DNA of 64,000 bases, from assembly GCF_002259585.1 (NCBI RefSeq), contig NZ_MWWS01000004.1:62001-126000 (forward strand), read 5' to 3'. The DNA is from Bombiscardovia coagulans. GTDB taxonomy: Bacteria; Actinomycetota; Actinomycetes; Actinomycetales; Bifidobacteriaceae. The translations under genes were made by a program, and so were the position numbers. This document shows, one piece after another, positions 7,142 through 14,498 of this stretch. The notes under the pieces were generated by a model. It was not told the origin of the DNA, did not search any database, and saw only the letters and a program-made list of their open reading frames with translations. Each line of letters begins with the position of its first letter. The first letter of the stretch is position 1.

Positions 7142-8101
7142 ATGAGTCTTACGACGGACATCCCAATGTTGGCAATAAAGTATAAGACTTTTCGAAGAAA
7201 GAAATACACAATGACTAACGAAAATCTCATTAGAGAATGGTACGAAGAACTCGATATTAATGATTTTCGATATCTACATATTCGTGTAGTCATGGAAAAC
7301 GGGGACATTTTTTGTAACAAATTGTCCCCAATGTCCGACGATGACTATGCTGTAGGTGTCAGCGTAGATAATGAAAAGCTCCCTCTTGAAATTCCGATTC
7401 TCATGCGATCTTGCGCTGAAAAGTTTGTACGATATTCCTTTACCGGAATCCCCAAACCTGTACAACGTTTAACTAACTGGGAGCCTTGCCTGGGTGTTCA
7501 AGAGGTATCTCTTGTCTATGATGAGCGCGAATGGACTGTAATAAACCTTGAAGATGCATGTCCAGGTGATGCGGTCGTCATCAATAACTGTCGATACAGC
7601 GTGCAAAGTGCACCAGATCAAGGTCATATAACAATACGCACATATCCTCAATGTGTGGTGGAAGTTTCGTGTGATGCTGTGACTGTTGCTTTACGACCTA
7701 TATCAACACCACTAATACCAGCCAATCCTGGATTTTATATGAATAAAGACCAATCCATCTGGATGTACACACGATATCGTAAATGGTGGTGTCTTGCAGG
7801 CGAAAATGATTCGACTGAACAGGTGGCACCCGATGACATCACACCTATATGTTTTAAGCAAACAGCTACTCCACCATTTGAAACCACTGATGCAATACCA
7901 GATAGCGCACAAGTGGAATTTTATAAGTGTAAAAAAGGCAAAATTTGGATGCGCACACAATATAAAAATTGGTACGTACTCAATGCTTGGAATCGTCCTG
8001 TCAAAGTAAAGCCAGATAAGCCCACAAACTATATGCCGCTTAGGCGTGTGACTCCTGTGCAGGTCGAAAAACAGAGAGAGCAGAAAATTGGACGCATATA
8101 G
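7142..8101 (+). CDS. Hypothetical element protein, 319 aa, with a repeated Trp/Tyr-rich motif
   Basis: No known family recognised. The C-terminal third holds two copies of a beta-like unit: SIWMYTRYRKWWCL near residue 200 and KIWMRTQYKNWYVLN near residue 270. The start at 7142 follows AAGAGGTCAGT. A longer frame opens at 7055 but would overlap the Cys-rich gene by 62 bases, so it is rejected. Its stop codon lies inside the second promoter box at 8091-8105. Confidence 0.55.
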   Translation: MSLTTDIPMLAIKYKTFRRKKYTMTNENLIREWYEELDINDFRYLHIRVVMENGDIFCNKLSPMSDDDYAVGVSVDNEKLPLEIPILMRSCAEKFVRYSFTGIPKPVQRLTNWEPCLGVQEVSLVYDEREWTVINLEDACPGDAVVINNCRYSVQSAPDQGHITIRTYPQCVVEVSCDAVTVALRPISTPLIPANPGFYMNKDQSIWMYTRYRKWWCLAGENDSTEQVAPDDITPICFKQTATPPFETTDAIPDSAQVEFYKCKKGKIWMRTQYKNWYVLNAWNRPVKVKPDKPTNYMPLRRVTPVQVEKQREQKIGRI

Positions 8102-8115
8102 ATAAGTGAAGCCAT
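8085..8115 (+). repeat. 31-bp direct repeat, copy 2
   Basis: This copy matches 4027-4057 with a single G/T difference. It overlaps the last codons and stop of the preceding gene, so the box has either inserted at or been recruited from this gene end. Confidence 0.85.
8091..8105 (+). promoter_or_regulatory. GACGC-ATA leaderless promoter box (site D)
   Basis: GACGC, ten bases (ATATAGATAA), then GTG at 8106. It gives the paralogue pair and the ssb-to-replication genes a second, internal promoter separate from that at 4033. Confidence 0.55.
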
Positions 8116-8150
8116 CGTTTAAACCGGTGTCTTCTAAAAAGCATAGTTAA
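8106..8150 (+). CDS. Candidate 14-aa leaderless leader ORF
   Basis: The GTG sits ten bases after GACGC and opens M-K-P-S-F, sharing M-K-P with the leader at 4048. It ends with TAA 31 bases before the next gene's preferred ATG at 8182. The shared start may simply follow from the 31-bp repeat. Confidence 0.3.
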   Translation: MKPSFKPVSSKKHS

Positions 8151-8181
8151 TAGTTGTTTTATGCGAAAGAACAGGAAAATG

Positions 8182-8682
8182 ATGAAATTAATTAAAAAAG
8201 TAAACTATATAGACGATAAATATTGCAGCGTATATGAGTGTGATAAATGTCATGCGTATCTCTTTGATAAGATTCTGCTTTCACGCGGTGACTTGAATGA
8301 AGAGGTATGCGAGCCAGAGTGCGCGTTTTGTAACGCTAATGCTTTGCTGTCCCAACAATATTGGATGGCTCTCTGTACGGTAGCTTGGACTTGTCAGCCG
8401 AACGAAAAATTTGTTGAAACTGCTCCAGCTTTCCCGTCTTTTGATAATGTGCTCGCCTATGACGGCAATATCGTAGGTGTATTGCTGAAATTAGACTTCC
8501 GAGGACGCACTGTCTTCGCAGAAGCATCATCAGTGCGGACTCTCACTATAAACACCACGGAATTTAAATCGATATTAGATGACAATGGCACTGATTATAA
8601 TCAGCGGACTTTGGCTCAAGCGGTGGTTGACTTGTGCCGTCATGATTTACGGGAAAGAAATAATCGCAATGATGCTGAGTAA
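8182..8682 (+). CDS. Cys-rich zinc-ribbon-like element protein, 166 aa (family member 2 of 3)
   Basis: Strong paralogue of the next gene: both have MKLIKKV-like starts, a VYECDKCH ribbon half, a CAFC half, LLSQQYWMALCTV-WTCQP, APAFPSF, and end in AVVDLCRHDLR. Two CxxC pairs indicate zinc binding. The ATG at 8182 is preferred to 8161 because it aligns with the paralogue's start. Family function unknown; the enclosing operon suggests an early-phase accessory role. Confidence 0.65.
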   Translation: MKLIKKVNYIDDKYCSVYECDKCHAYLFDKILLSRGDLNEEVCEPECAFCNANALLSQQYWMALCTVAWTCQPNEKFVETAPAFPSFDNVLAYDGNIVGVLLKLDFRGRTVFAEASSVRTLTINTTEFKSILDDNGTDYNQRTLAQAVVDLCRHDLRERNNRNDAE

Positions 8683-8718
8683 ATGGATGGAATGCTTAGA
8701 CGGGAAAGAAATAGAACA

Positions 8719-9216
8719 ATGAGGCTAATTAAAAAAGTATATTATAAAGACGATGATTATTGTGGCGTATATAAGTGCGATAAATGTCATGCTTATATCT
8801 TTGATAAGATTCTGATTTCATACGATATCAATGATCCAGAGGTATGCGAGCCGAAGTGCGCATTTTGTGACCCTGACGCTTTGCTGTCGCAACAATATTG
8901 GATGGCTTTGTGCACAGTAGTTTGGACCTGTCAGCCGGACGGAGATTGCGTTGACGCTGCTCCAGCTTTCCCATCTTTTAAGTATGTAACCGCCGATCAA
9001 GGATCTGTCACAGATTCATCTCTGTGTTTTACCTTCCGAGGAATCTACATTGATGCACACGTGAATTCTGTGCGTCCTTGCACTCACAGCAAGCAGTTTA
9101 GATCGATATTAGACGACAATTGCAATGATTTTGATCCGCGCTTTTTGGCTCAGGCCGTAGTTGATTTGTGTCGTCATGATTTACGAGCCAGAAATAATCG
9201 CAAGGAGGCTGAGTAA
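8719..9216 (+). CDS. Cys-rich zinc-ribbon-like element protein, 165 aa (family member 3 of 3)
   Basis: A tandem paralogue of the preceding gene, more than half identical by eye, with the same CDKCH and CAFC pairs and the AVVDLCRHDLR tail. The middle, about residues 85-125, is the most diverged part, as if that face meets a changing partner. The in-frame ATG at 8683 abuts the previous stop, but the family start is at 8719. Its stop overlaps the ssb ATG by one base. Confidence 0.65.
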   Translation: MRLIKKVYYKDDDYCGVYKCDKCHAYIFDKILISYDINDPEVCEPKCAFCDPDALLSQQYWMALCTVVWTCQPDGDCVDAAPAFPSFKYVTADQGSVTDSSLCFTFRGIYIDAHVNSVRPCTHSKQFRSILDDNCNDFDPRFLAQAVVDLCRHDLRARNNRKEAE

Positions 9217-9746
9217 TGGCTGGAGAAACACTAATCACCATGGTGGGTAACCTCACCGCAGATCCTGAAGTACGTACCACCGGTAATGGCGGTACTGTAG
9301 CTAATTTCACGATAGCTTCCACCCCGAGACTGTTCAACCGCAATACAGGGCAGTGGGAAGACGGCGATGCTCTCTTCATACGATGCTCTGCTTGGGATTC
9401 GCAATACAATCCAACCGCATCAAACATTCAAGCCAGCTTAGCGAAAGGCATGCGAGTTATCGCTCAAGGTACGCTCTCTCAGCGCTCCTACCAAGACAAG
9501 CAGGGTGCAAAACATACGGTGATGGAAATGCATGTGCTTGAGATTGGTCCTGCTCTTACTCGCAATAACGCTCAAGTGGTACGCAACCCGTCGCAAGGAC
9601 AAGGTGGCTTCCAAGGCGGACAGGCTCAGCCTCAATCTACCCAGTGGTCGCAATCTGCACCAGCTGGATCTACGCAGAATAGTGATCCGTGGGGGACACC
9701 TGACGATGGTGGGTTTGGAGGTAATAGTGATGAGCCAGCATTCTAA
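9216..9746 (+). CDS. ssb: Single-stranded DNA-binding protein (element copy), 176 aa
   Basis: The OB fold spans about residues 1-110 (TLITMVGNLTADPEVR, then NFTIAS, FIRCSAWD, GMRVIAQG, then SYQDKQG). A Gly/Gln-rich linker follows and the acidic tip ends DEPAF, the usual SSB docking tail for partner proteins. It coats single strands during element replication and recombination and is a natural partner of the RecT-like protein. Length fits actinobacterial SSB. Its end overlaps the next small gene by 17 bases. Confidence 0.93.
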   Translation: MAGETLITMVGNLTADPEVRTTGNGGTVANFTIASTPRLFNRNTGQWEDGDALFIRCSAWDSQYNPTASNIQASLAKGMRVIAQGTLSQRSYQDKQGAKHTVMEMHVLEIGPALTRNNAQVVRNPSQGQGGFQGGQAQPQSTQWSQSAPAGSTQNSDPWGTPDDGGFGGNSDEPAF

Positions 9747-9867
9747 CCCTTTCTTCGAGGCTGAGCAGCCACCAGAGTACGAGTACTGCGAGTACTGCGG
9801 TAGTCCCCTTAATGTCAGCCACCAGTGTATGAGCCACTGCCACGGATACGAGGAGAGCTTCCTATGA
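9730..9867 (+). CDS. Small protein with a CxxC-type ribbon, 45 aa
   Basis: Starts within the ssb 3' end (ATG at 9730) and stops with a 4-base overlap onto the nuclease gene at 9864. It contains YCEYCGSPLN followed by HQC and HCHGY, which looks like a compact zinc site. Overlaps on both sides support a real coupled gene. No family known. Confidence 0.5.
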   Translation: MSQHSNPFFEAEQPPEYEYCEYCGSPLNVSHQCMSHCHGYEESFL

Positions 9868-10277
9868 CACGGAATCGTAAGAGCGCGAAGCAAGCTGGAG
9901 CACGCTTTGAGAAAGCCGTGGCTGACTACTTGGCATGGGCTTTAAACGACCAGCGGATCGAACGCAGACACTTATCAGGCAGCGAAGACCGGGGTGATAT
10001 TACCGGTGTCATGCACGACCAGCAGCGCGTCGTCATCGAATGCAAAAACACGACCCGCATGGACGTAGCTCAACACTTAGCAGAAGCTAAGCAGGAAGCC
10101 GGGAATGACGACGCACCCTACTGGGCTTTGATACAGAAAAGGCGTGGTATCGGCATGAGCGATATAGAAAGCACCGGACAGCAGCTAGTACTCATGACCT
10201 TAGAACAATACGCGCTGCTCTTGAACCACGGACAACAACTCGGACCAGAAGCAGAACAGGAATTCAAGAGGTATTAG
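9864..10277 (+). CDS. Holliday-junction-resolvase/PD-(D/E)XK-type nuclease, 137 aa
   Basis: The sequence shows a basic N-terminal helix (KQAGARFEKAVADYL), SGSEDRGDITG with a candidate metal-binding Asp, and VIECKNT, the ExK core of PD-(D/E)XK nucleases. This layout matches phage-borne resolvase-like nucleases that process recombination intermediates. The ATG at 9864 overlaps the previous stop (ATGA); an earlier in-frame start at 9825 is rejected. It sits directly after ssb. Confidence 0.72.
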   Translation: MTRNRKSAKQAGARFEKAVADYLAWALNDQRIERRHLSGSEDRGDITGVMHDQQRVVIECKNTTRMDVAQHLAEAKQEAGNDDAPYWALIQKRRGIGMSDIESTGQQLVLMTLEQYALLLNHGQQLGPEAEQEFKRY

Positions 10278-10279
10278 AC

Positions 10280-10678
10280 ATGACTCAAGAAACGATAAAA
10301 ATTAAGCGATTTGCTGATAGACCTGTAATTGACTCCGGCATCAAAGAAGGCGTGGAATGGTGTATTTACGAGTCTCCACTAGGGTGGTGGACATGGTATG
10401 GATACGCGAGATTATCCGATGATCACCCATGGCGCAATCAAGATTTAGTCTCGGTCATGCCCGATGAGGATCTACCACATCCTGAAGTACATGGTGATAT
10501 CAGTTACGGGCCAGATGATGAGGGATGGATCGGCTTTGACACGATACATGCAGGAGACTACATGCGATTTGATTATGGAGCCGGGGTCGAAGAGATCGAG
10601 GGACATCGCTGGACCATAGACGAAGTGAGAGAAGAAATCTTCCGCTTGATTAAGCAAATAATACAGGTTAGGGGGTGA
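10280..10678 (+). CDS. Hypothetical phage protein, 132 aa
   Basis: Acidic and rich in Trp and Asp (SPLGWWTWYGYARLSDDHPW) with a helical C-terminus (DEVREEIFRLIKQII). No motif I can assign. Preceded by AAGAGGT and only two bases from the previous stop; the next ATG follows one base after its own stop. Position in the recombination/replication operon is the only clue to its role. Confidence 0.6.
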   Translation: MTQETIKIKRFADRPVIDSGIKEGVEWCIYESPLGWWTWYGYARLSDDHPWRNQDLVSVMPDEDLPHPEVHGDISYGPDDEGWIGFDTIHAGDYMRFDYGAGVEEIEGHRWTIDEVREEIFRLIKQIIQVRG

Positions 10679-10679
10679 G

Positions 10680-11075
10680 ATGGTGACTGACTATCGGATT
10701 ATTGTCACGGGCGGTAGACATAGGCATCGTAAGGAAGACGGGCGGAAACTACTAGCCGTACTTGAGACCATTAAAGCTCAAAGGTCTGATCCTTGTCGGC
10801 TGGTGATTGTGCAAGGAGGATGCCCCACTGGTGTAGATGCCATGGCTCGAAGCATTGCAAGAGAGTATAAGCTACCAGTCGAAACCTACACAGCTGACTG
10901 GGATAAGCATGGGCGTGCTGCTGGTCCTATCCGCAATCAGATAATGGCAGACGCTGGCGCTAATTTGTGTCTCGCTTTCCCGGATACAGACAAATCACCG
11001 GGCACGTGGGATATGATCCGGCGTGCTTGCGCTACAGGAATCGAAACCCGCATTTATCCAAAGGTAATGTCATGA
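10680..11075 (+). CDS. SLOG/YAcAr-type (DUF2493-like) protein, 131 aa
   Basis: RIIVTGGRHRHRK at the N-terminus and VIVQGGCPTGVDAMARSIA around residues 40-60 match the SLOG (SMF/DprA-LOG-like) Rossmann fold, including the GG-x-x-GVD loop. Later AGPIRNQIMADAGANLCLAFP also fits. Family members bind nucleotides or nucleotide-derived signals; many occur in phages without a proven role. GGGGGTGAG precedes the ATG, and its stop overlaps the methyltransferase start. Confidence 0.75.
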   Translation: MVTDYRIIVTGGRHRHRKEDGRKLLAVLETIKAQRSDPCRLVIVQGGCPTGVDAMARSIAREYKLPVETYTADWDKHGRAAGPIRNQIMADAGANLCLAFPDTDKSPGTWDMIRRACATGIETRIYPKVMS

Positions 11076-11556
11076 CGAGCATGTGTCCTACAGTGTTAGA
11101 CCCTGCATCTGGTGGCAGGATGATGTATTTCGACAAGCACGATCCACGTGTACTCTTCGGCGATATTCGAGACGAGTCTTGGGAGCTGTGTGATGGTAGG
11201 CGCTTTGATGTGCACCCTGACCAACTTATGGATTATCGCAAATTACCGTTTAAAGATAACTCCTACCGGTTAGTTGTTTTTGACCCACCTCATCTAGAGC
11301 ATGCCGGAAGTAATAGCTACATGGTGAAAAAGTATGGGAAATTACCGGCAGACTGGAAGCAAAATCTGACAGACGGTTTCACGGAATGTTTCCGAGTTTT
11401 AGCTGGGGGGGGGTACTCATTTTTAAGTGGAATGAGACTCAGATTGCTTTACGTGAAGTGCTTGCTTGCACGCCGCAGCGGCCACTTTTCGGGAATCGCC
11501 AGCCCAAGCAGACAGGCACGCATTGGATTGTATGGATCAAGGAGGCGGACTCTTGA
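11072..11556 (+). pseudogene. Phage DNA methyltransferase-like gene, out of frame at a G9 tract (pseudogene or phase-variable)
   Basis: The protein opens normally after an ATGA overlap and shows VVFDPPHLE at residues 67-75, a DPPH catalytic-type motif of phage DNA methyltransferase-like proteins. At nine consecutive Gs (11405-11413) the zero frame leaves the family sequence. The expected continuation VLIFKWNETQI, RPLFGNR and THWIVWIKEA is encoded in another frame ending at 11556. Ten or seven Gs would restore one 161- or 160-residue protein; as written the frame runs on to 11569 with an unrelated tail. This may be a broken gene, a sequencing error, or an on/off switch. Confidence 0.75.
11405..11413 (+). 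repeat. G9 homopolymer in the methyltransferase gene
   Basis: Nine uninterrupted Gs inside a coding region of an AT-leaning genome. Slippage by one base (to G10) or two (to G7) would put the downstream methyltransferase motifs in frame. Confidence 0.9.
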
Positions 11557-11711
11557 AATCATGGCTTGACGAGTACACGCTTAGCATCGCTCGAGAGCTA
11601 CGCAAACCCGCAACACGAAAACAGTACTTACAAAGGTTACGCAATCTTGACCCAGAATACAAGGAACAAAAAGATAATGCCGAAAAAACTATCACTCGCA
11701 TATTTTCCTGA
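11553..11711 (+). CDS. Small helical protein, 52 aa, TTG start
   Basis: AAGGAGG lies seven to eight bases before a TTG that overlaps the methyltransferase stop, a coupled start of the kind used along this operon. The product (KSWLDEYTLSIARELRKPA, then KQYLQRLRNLD) is helical, basic and short. Not recognised. Confidence 0.5.
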   Translation: MKSWLDEYTLSIARELRKPATRKQYLQRLRNLDPEYKEQKDNAEKTITRIFS

Positions 11712-11939
11712 CGCTAAAAGGAAAATTGAAGACTTACGAGGATAACAATATGGACTCCTAACCGTCATAAACTATGCCGGTATGAATAGTGGGCGTCAAC
11801 CGCTATGGCTGTGCAAGTGTGAATGCGGAAAACAGACGAATGTAACAGAGCCCATCTCAAAAAAGGGAACACAAAATCCTGCGGGTGCCTTAAATCGAAC
11901 CGTAAGAAACTACGAACACACAAAATACATGATTTATAG
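11677..11939 (+). pseudogene. Decayed phage zinc-ribbon/AP2-type DNA-binding protein gene
   Basis: Pieces of a familiar phage pattern can be read: KIEDLRG, an in-frame TAA at 11743, then QYGLLTVINYAGMNSGR, WLCKCECGKQT, and after a frameshift at an A6 run (11859-11864) GNTKSCGCLKSN. The Cys pattern C-x-C-x-C and SCGCL is typical of the N-terminal part of AP2/HNH-type phage proteins. Two lesions make it nonfunctional as written. A possible start is the ATG at 11677, overlapping the preceding small gene. Confidence 0.55.
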
Positions 11940-11951
11940 GAAGTGATGACG

Positions 11952-12833
11952 TTGGCTAGACGTGGTTATGCAAAATTCAAAAACGATTTTTACATCAACG
12001 GTAAAGCTCGTGAGCTGCGAGCTGTCTGCCCATCAGCGTTAGGAGCTTTCGTATTTATAGTCACGTATTGTTCCGATAATCTCACAGATGGCAGAATCAG
12101 TGACAGAGATTTGCGTTACACGTTAGGTGTTACGAGTGAGGAAATAAAAGCCTTATGTTCGGTAGAAATGCTTGAACCTGATAGCGCTGAAGGTTATATG
12201 GTTCATGATTACACTGACCATAATTCAACACGTAGTCAAGTAGAAAAAAAGAGTATTGAAAATACTCAATATTATCAAAAAAAGAAAAAACACTCCTATT
12301 CAAGTTCTAGTGAGGGTCACTTCAGTAACGATTCAGATACCATTCAGCAATCTGAAAGTGATCTTAATCGGACTAAACACAAGAACACAAGAACACAAGA
12401 ACATTCATCTAAAGATGAATCCCCCTATAGTCCCCCACAAGGGACAGATTGTAACGGTGTTTCCAGATGGGAACCATCTGAGGAACCGAACTTGCAGTTC
12501 AAACAATTCTGGTCATTGTATCCCAATCATGATTATCCAGACGCTGCTGTACGCGAGTTTCGACGGGTGCGCCGTAAAGGAGTAAAACTCGAGGCTCTTA
12601 TGCAAGGAGCACAGATTCTTGCTAACGAGCATCGTGACCCTAAGTATATTCCTACGGCCAGCAGGTGGCTTCATGATGGAGGATGGAACAACAAGCCTAA
12701 ACCTCCAGGACAAGCTCAACAAACGGCACCAAATCGTAGTCAGCAAAACCAGGATGCAAATGCAGCCTTGATAGTCCGGTATGCGCAAGAGGAAGCTGAA
12801 CAAGCAGGAAGGGAGATTACTGATGAGCCTTAA
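11952..12833 (+). CDS. Phage replication initiator / replisome-organizer-like protein, 293 aa
   Basis: The N-terminal 85 residues (RRGYAKFKNDFYINGKARELR, then a DNA-binding-like helix with ISDRDLRYTLGVTSEEI) resemble the winged-helix domain of phage replication initiators. A low-complexity polar linker (about 90-170) follows, then a C-terminal domain (FKQFWSLYPNHDYPDAAVREF, then PTASRWLHDGGW) typical of replisome organizers that recruit the helicase. The TTG at 11952 is eight bases after AGGAAG; ATG 11946 and GTG 11943 are too close to it. The linker holds an 8-bp tandem repeat whose unit is not a multiple of three. Confidence 0.68.
   Translation: MARRGYAKFKNDFYINGKARELRAVCPSALGAFVFIVTYCSDNLTDGRISDRDLRYTLGVTSEEIKALCSVEMLEPDSAEGYMVHDYTDHNSTRSQVEKKSIENTQYYQKKKKHSYSSSSEGHFSNDSDTIQQSESDLNRTKHKNTRTQEHSSKDESPYSPPQGTDCNGVSRWEPSEEPNLQFKQFWSLYPNHDYPDAAVREFRRVRRKGVKLEALMQGAQILANEHRDPKYIPTASRWLHDGGWNNKPKPPGQAQQTAPNRSQQNQDANAALIVRYAQEEAEQAGREITDEP
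12376..12403 (+). repeat. Three tandem copies of AACACAAG inside the replication gene
   Basis: Three perfect 8-base units (12376-12399) and half of a fourth. Because eight is not a multiple of three, gain or loss of a unit would shift the frame between the two domains of the replication protein. Confidence 0.9.
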
Positions 12834-13323
12834 TCTTGCTGAAAGCACGCTCGTACTAGCGAAGATACGAGCTCACCACGGTAATGCTCCCATAACTGAT
12901 TTAGAGGCTCGTACCTTCCAGGAAGAGCTTCGTGCTGATGCTACCTTGTCGGATGCTTTGGAAGCGGTGAAAAACTTTTACGCGGCTAATACAACAGGCC
13001 GCTGGATGCTTAGCGGTGACGTGAATGCTGGTATACGAGCCATCCGAAAGAAACGACTACCTGAGGAAGCACAGATCGATAAACTCATGGCTCAAGCAAG
13101 CATTGACTCGGATCATGCTCTCACCTATCGTCGCCAGCTCATTAAAGCAATGAGTATGGGACAGGATATTACACAGGCGCACGCTCTCGCGGTCGAAGCA
13201 TCACACAGACTGGCTATCGAAGCACCTAAGCCGGACCACAAGCCCAAACCGGAGAAGCAGCTCACCGGGACGGTTAGAGCCGCAGACATGAACCTTGAAA
13301 ACATGATTGGAGGAACACTATGA
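12823..13323 (+). CDS. Phage replication accessory protein (candidate helicase loader, G39P-like), 166 aa
   Basis: The first 85 residues fit a small helical domain seen in actinophages next to replication initiators: AESTLVLAKIRAHHGN, then LEARTFQEELR, ALEAVKNFYAAN, and GDVNAGIRAIRKKRLP. That arrangement resembles the G39P/helicase-loader group, which binds replicative helicase. The C-terminus is a Pro/Lys-rich linker and an acidic end. It overlaps the initiator gene by 11 bases, and its stop overlaps the next start. The loader role is inference from position and shape. Confidence 0.5.
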   Translation: MSLNLAESTLVLAKIRAHHGNAPITDLEARTFQEELRADATLSDALEAVKNFYAANTTGRWMLSGDVNAGIRAIRKKRLPEEAQIDKLMAQASIDSDHALTYRRQLIKAMSMGQDITQAHALAVEASHRLAIEAPKPDHKPKPEKQLTGTVRAADMNLENMIGGTL

Positions 13324-13598
13324 GCAGAATGTATCGACCGAACATGAATCGGATTTTATGGAACATTAGTGAACTAATAATGGATTCTTTATTGGCTGAT
13401 TTTTTATTTTGGAAGCACGAGTGGGCATGGATGGCGTTGGAATTGTTTTTCTGTGCGTTAAGTATTTACTTGATTGTTTTTGAGCTCAGAAATTCATACG
13501 TACTTGTCGAATCAGGACATATTGAAGTTGGATACAACATGGAAATCATTAATTCCCACAAGGAGCGGTATAAGCATAAAGCAAAGGAGATAGCATGA
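13320..13598 (+). CDS. Membrane protein, 92 aa, one or two helices
   Basis: A hydrophobic stretch at about residues 37-58 (AWMALELFFCALSIYLIVFEL) should cross the membrane, and a weaker one precedes it. The tail is basic (HKERYKHKAKE). ATGA overlaps at both ends place it firmly in the operon. Not recognised. Confidence 0.55.
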   Translation: MSRMYRPNMNRILWNISELIMDSLLADFLFWKHEWAWMALELFFCALSIYLIVFELRNSYVLVESGHIEVGYNMEIINSHKERYKHKAKEIA

Positions 13599-14281
13599 GT
13601 ACCAAAAAACCAGACAGATTACTGTGGATTGATATTGAGACAGGCGGACTAGACCCGAACGAATCCCCATTATTGGAGGTAGAGCTGAGAGTCACTGATC
13701 GCATGGCTGCCACAGAATTTGAGCGCATCCACCGTCTAGTGTCAATTACTGAGGACAGTCATATCACACTGGACCAGGAAGCTGAAAAAATGCACCGCGA
13801 AAACGGGTTAATATGTGACCTGAAAGAACAAGGCATTGATTATACACGCCTATACTCCGACCTGTCAGCATTCACTATCCAAGCCAGTAAGCATGCTCAC
13901 CTCATACCAGCCGGTTCCAGTCCTCATTTTGATCTCGAGTGGATGGATAAGCAGTATCCCGGTGCTTTATTCGGTATAAGCCACCAGCATGTGGACGTGA
14001 GCAGTATCCATATTTTCCTCGACACCATCAACCCCAAACTGATGAACAGTATTCGCAAACATGTCCCGTCTACGAATCATCGCACCTCACAATGTTTGGA
14101 CCGTGATATAGCACAGTACAAGCTGATGCTTGGAACCCTAACCAACATGATAAGTGACACTACTGCGAGCGCACATACTTGCGTGAGCATCTACTCAATG
14201 ACAGGTGAAGCATTTTCTGATAATCAGCGTACGCTGCTCTCAATGCCCATGAAACCGTGGGAGGTAAAAAGTAATGCGTGA
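13595..14281 (+). CDS. Oligoribonuclease-like DEDD 3'-5' exonuclease, 228 aa
   Basis: LLWIDIETGGLDP (residues 9-21) is the ExoI motif with the first Asp and Glu, as in Orn. PAGSSPHFDLEWMD carries the second Asp, and NHRTSQCLDRDIAQYK is the ExoIII region with His and Asp. In Orn the His and Asp are separated by four residues; here six lie between them, so the active site may be altered. Orn clears two- to five-base RNA; here it could degrade short DNA or RNA products during element replication. Overlaps on both sides put it in the operon. Confidence 0.75.
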   Translation: MSTKKPDRLLWIDIETGGLDPNESPLLEVELRVTDRMAATEFERIHRLVSITEDSHITLDQEAEKMHRENGLICDLKEQGIDYTRLYSDLSAFTIQASKHAHLIPAGSSPHFDLEWMDKQYPGALFGISHQHVDVSSIHIFLDTINPKLMNSIRKHVPSTNHRTSQCLDRDIAQYKLMLGTLTNMISDTTASAHTCVSIYSMTGEAFSDNQRTLLSMPMKPWEVKSNA

Positions 14282-14498
14282 CATGTTTTGGATAAGCTGT
14301 ATTAGTTTCTTCATCCTGTTAGACATGGTTTGCGCGGGAATGGAATACCAACAAGCTGCTTGGGGACATATATTGGTCACAATGTCTTGTGCTTTAGTGT
14401 TCGCTTGCACGCTTTATTTGAAGCACTCCTCAAGGAAGCTGCTTACCAGGATTGTTTCTGAAGACAGGATTAGCTCGATAACAGAGGAACCATTATGA
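14274..14498 (+). CDS. Small membrane protein, 74 aa, two helices
   Basis: Two hydrophobic stretches (ISCISFFILLDMVCAG and ILVTMSCALVFACTLYL) form a likely hairpin in the membrane, with a short basic and acidic tail. Overlaps the exonuclease gene by eight bases and the HNH gene by four. It could be a small holin-like or effector protein, but nothing proves that. Confidence 0.5.
   Translation: MRDMFWISCISFFILLDMVCAGMEYQQAAWGHILVTMSCALVFACTLYLKHSSRKLLTRIVSEDRISSITEEPL

Noticed and set aside
9438-9893. Minus-strand ORF of 151 codons opposite ssb
   Set aside because: It is the antisense shadow of ssb and the following nuclease start, both clearly coding.
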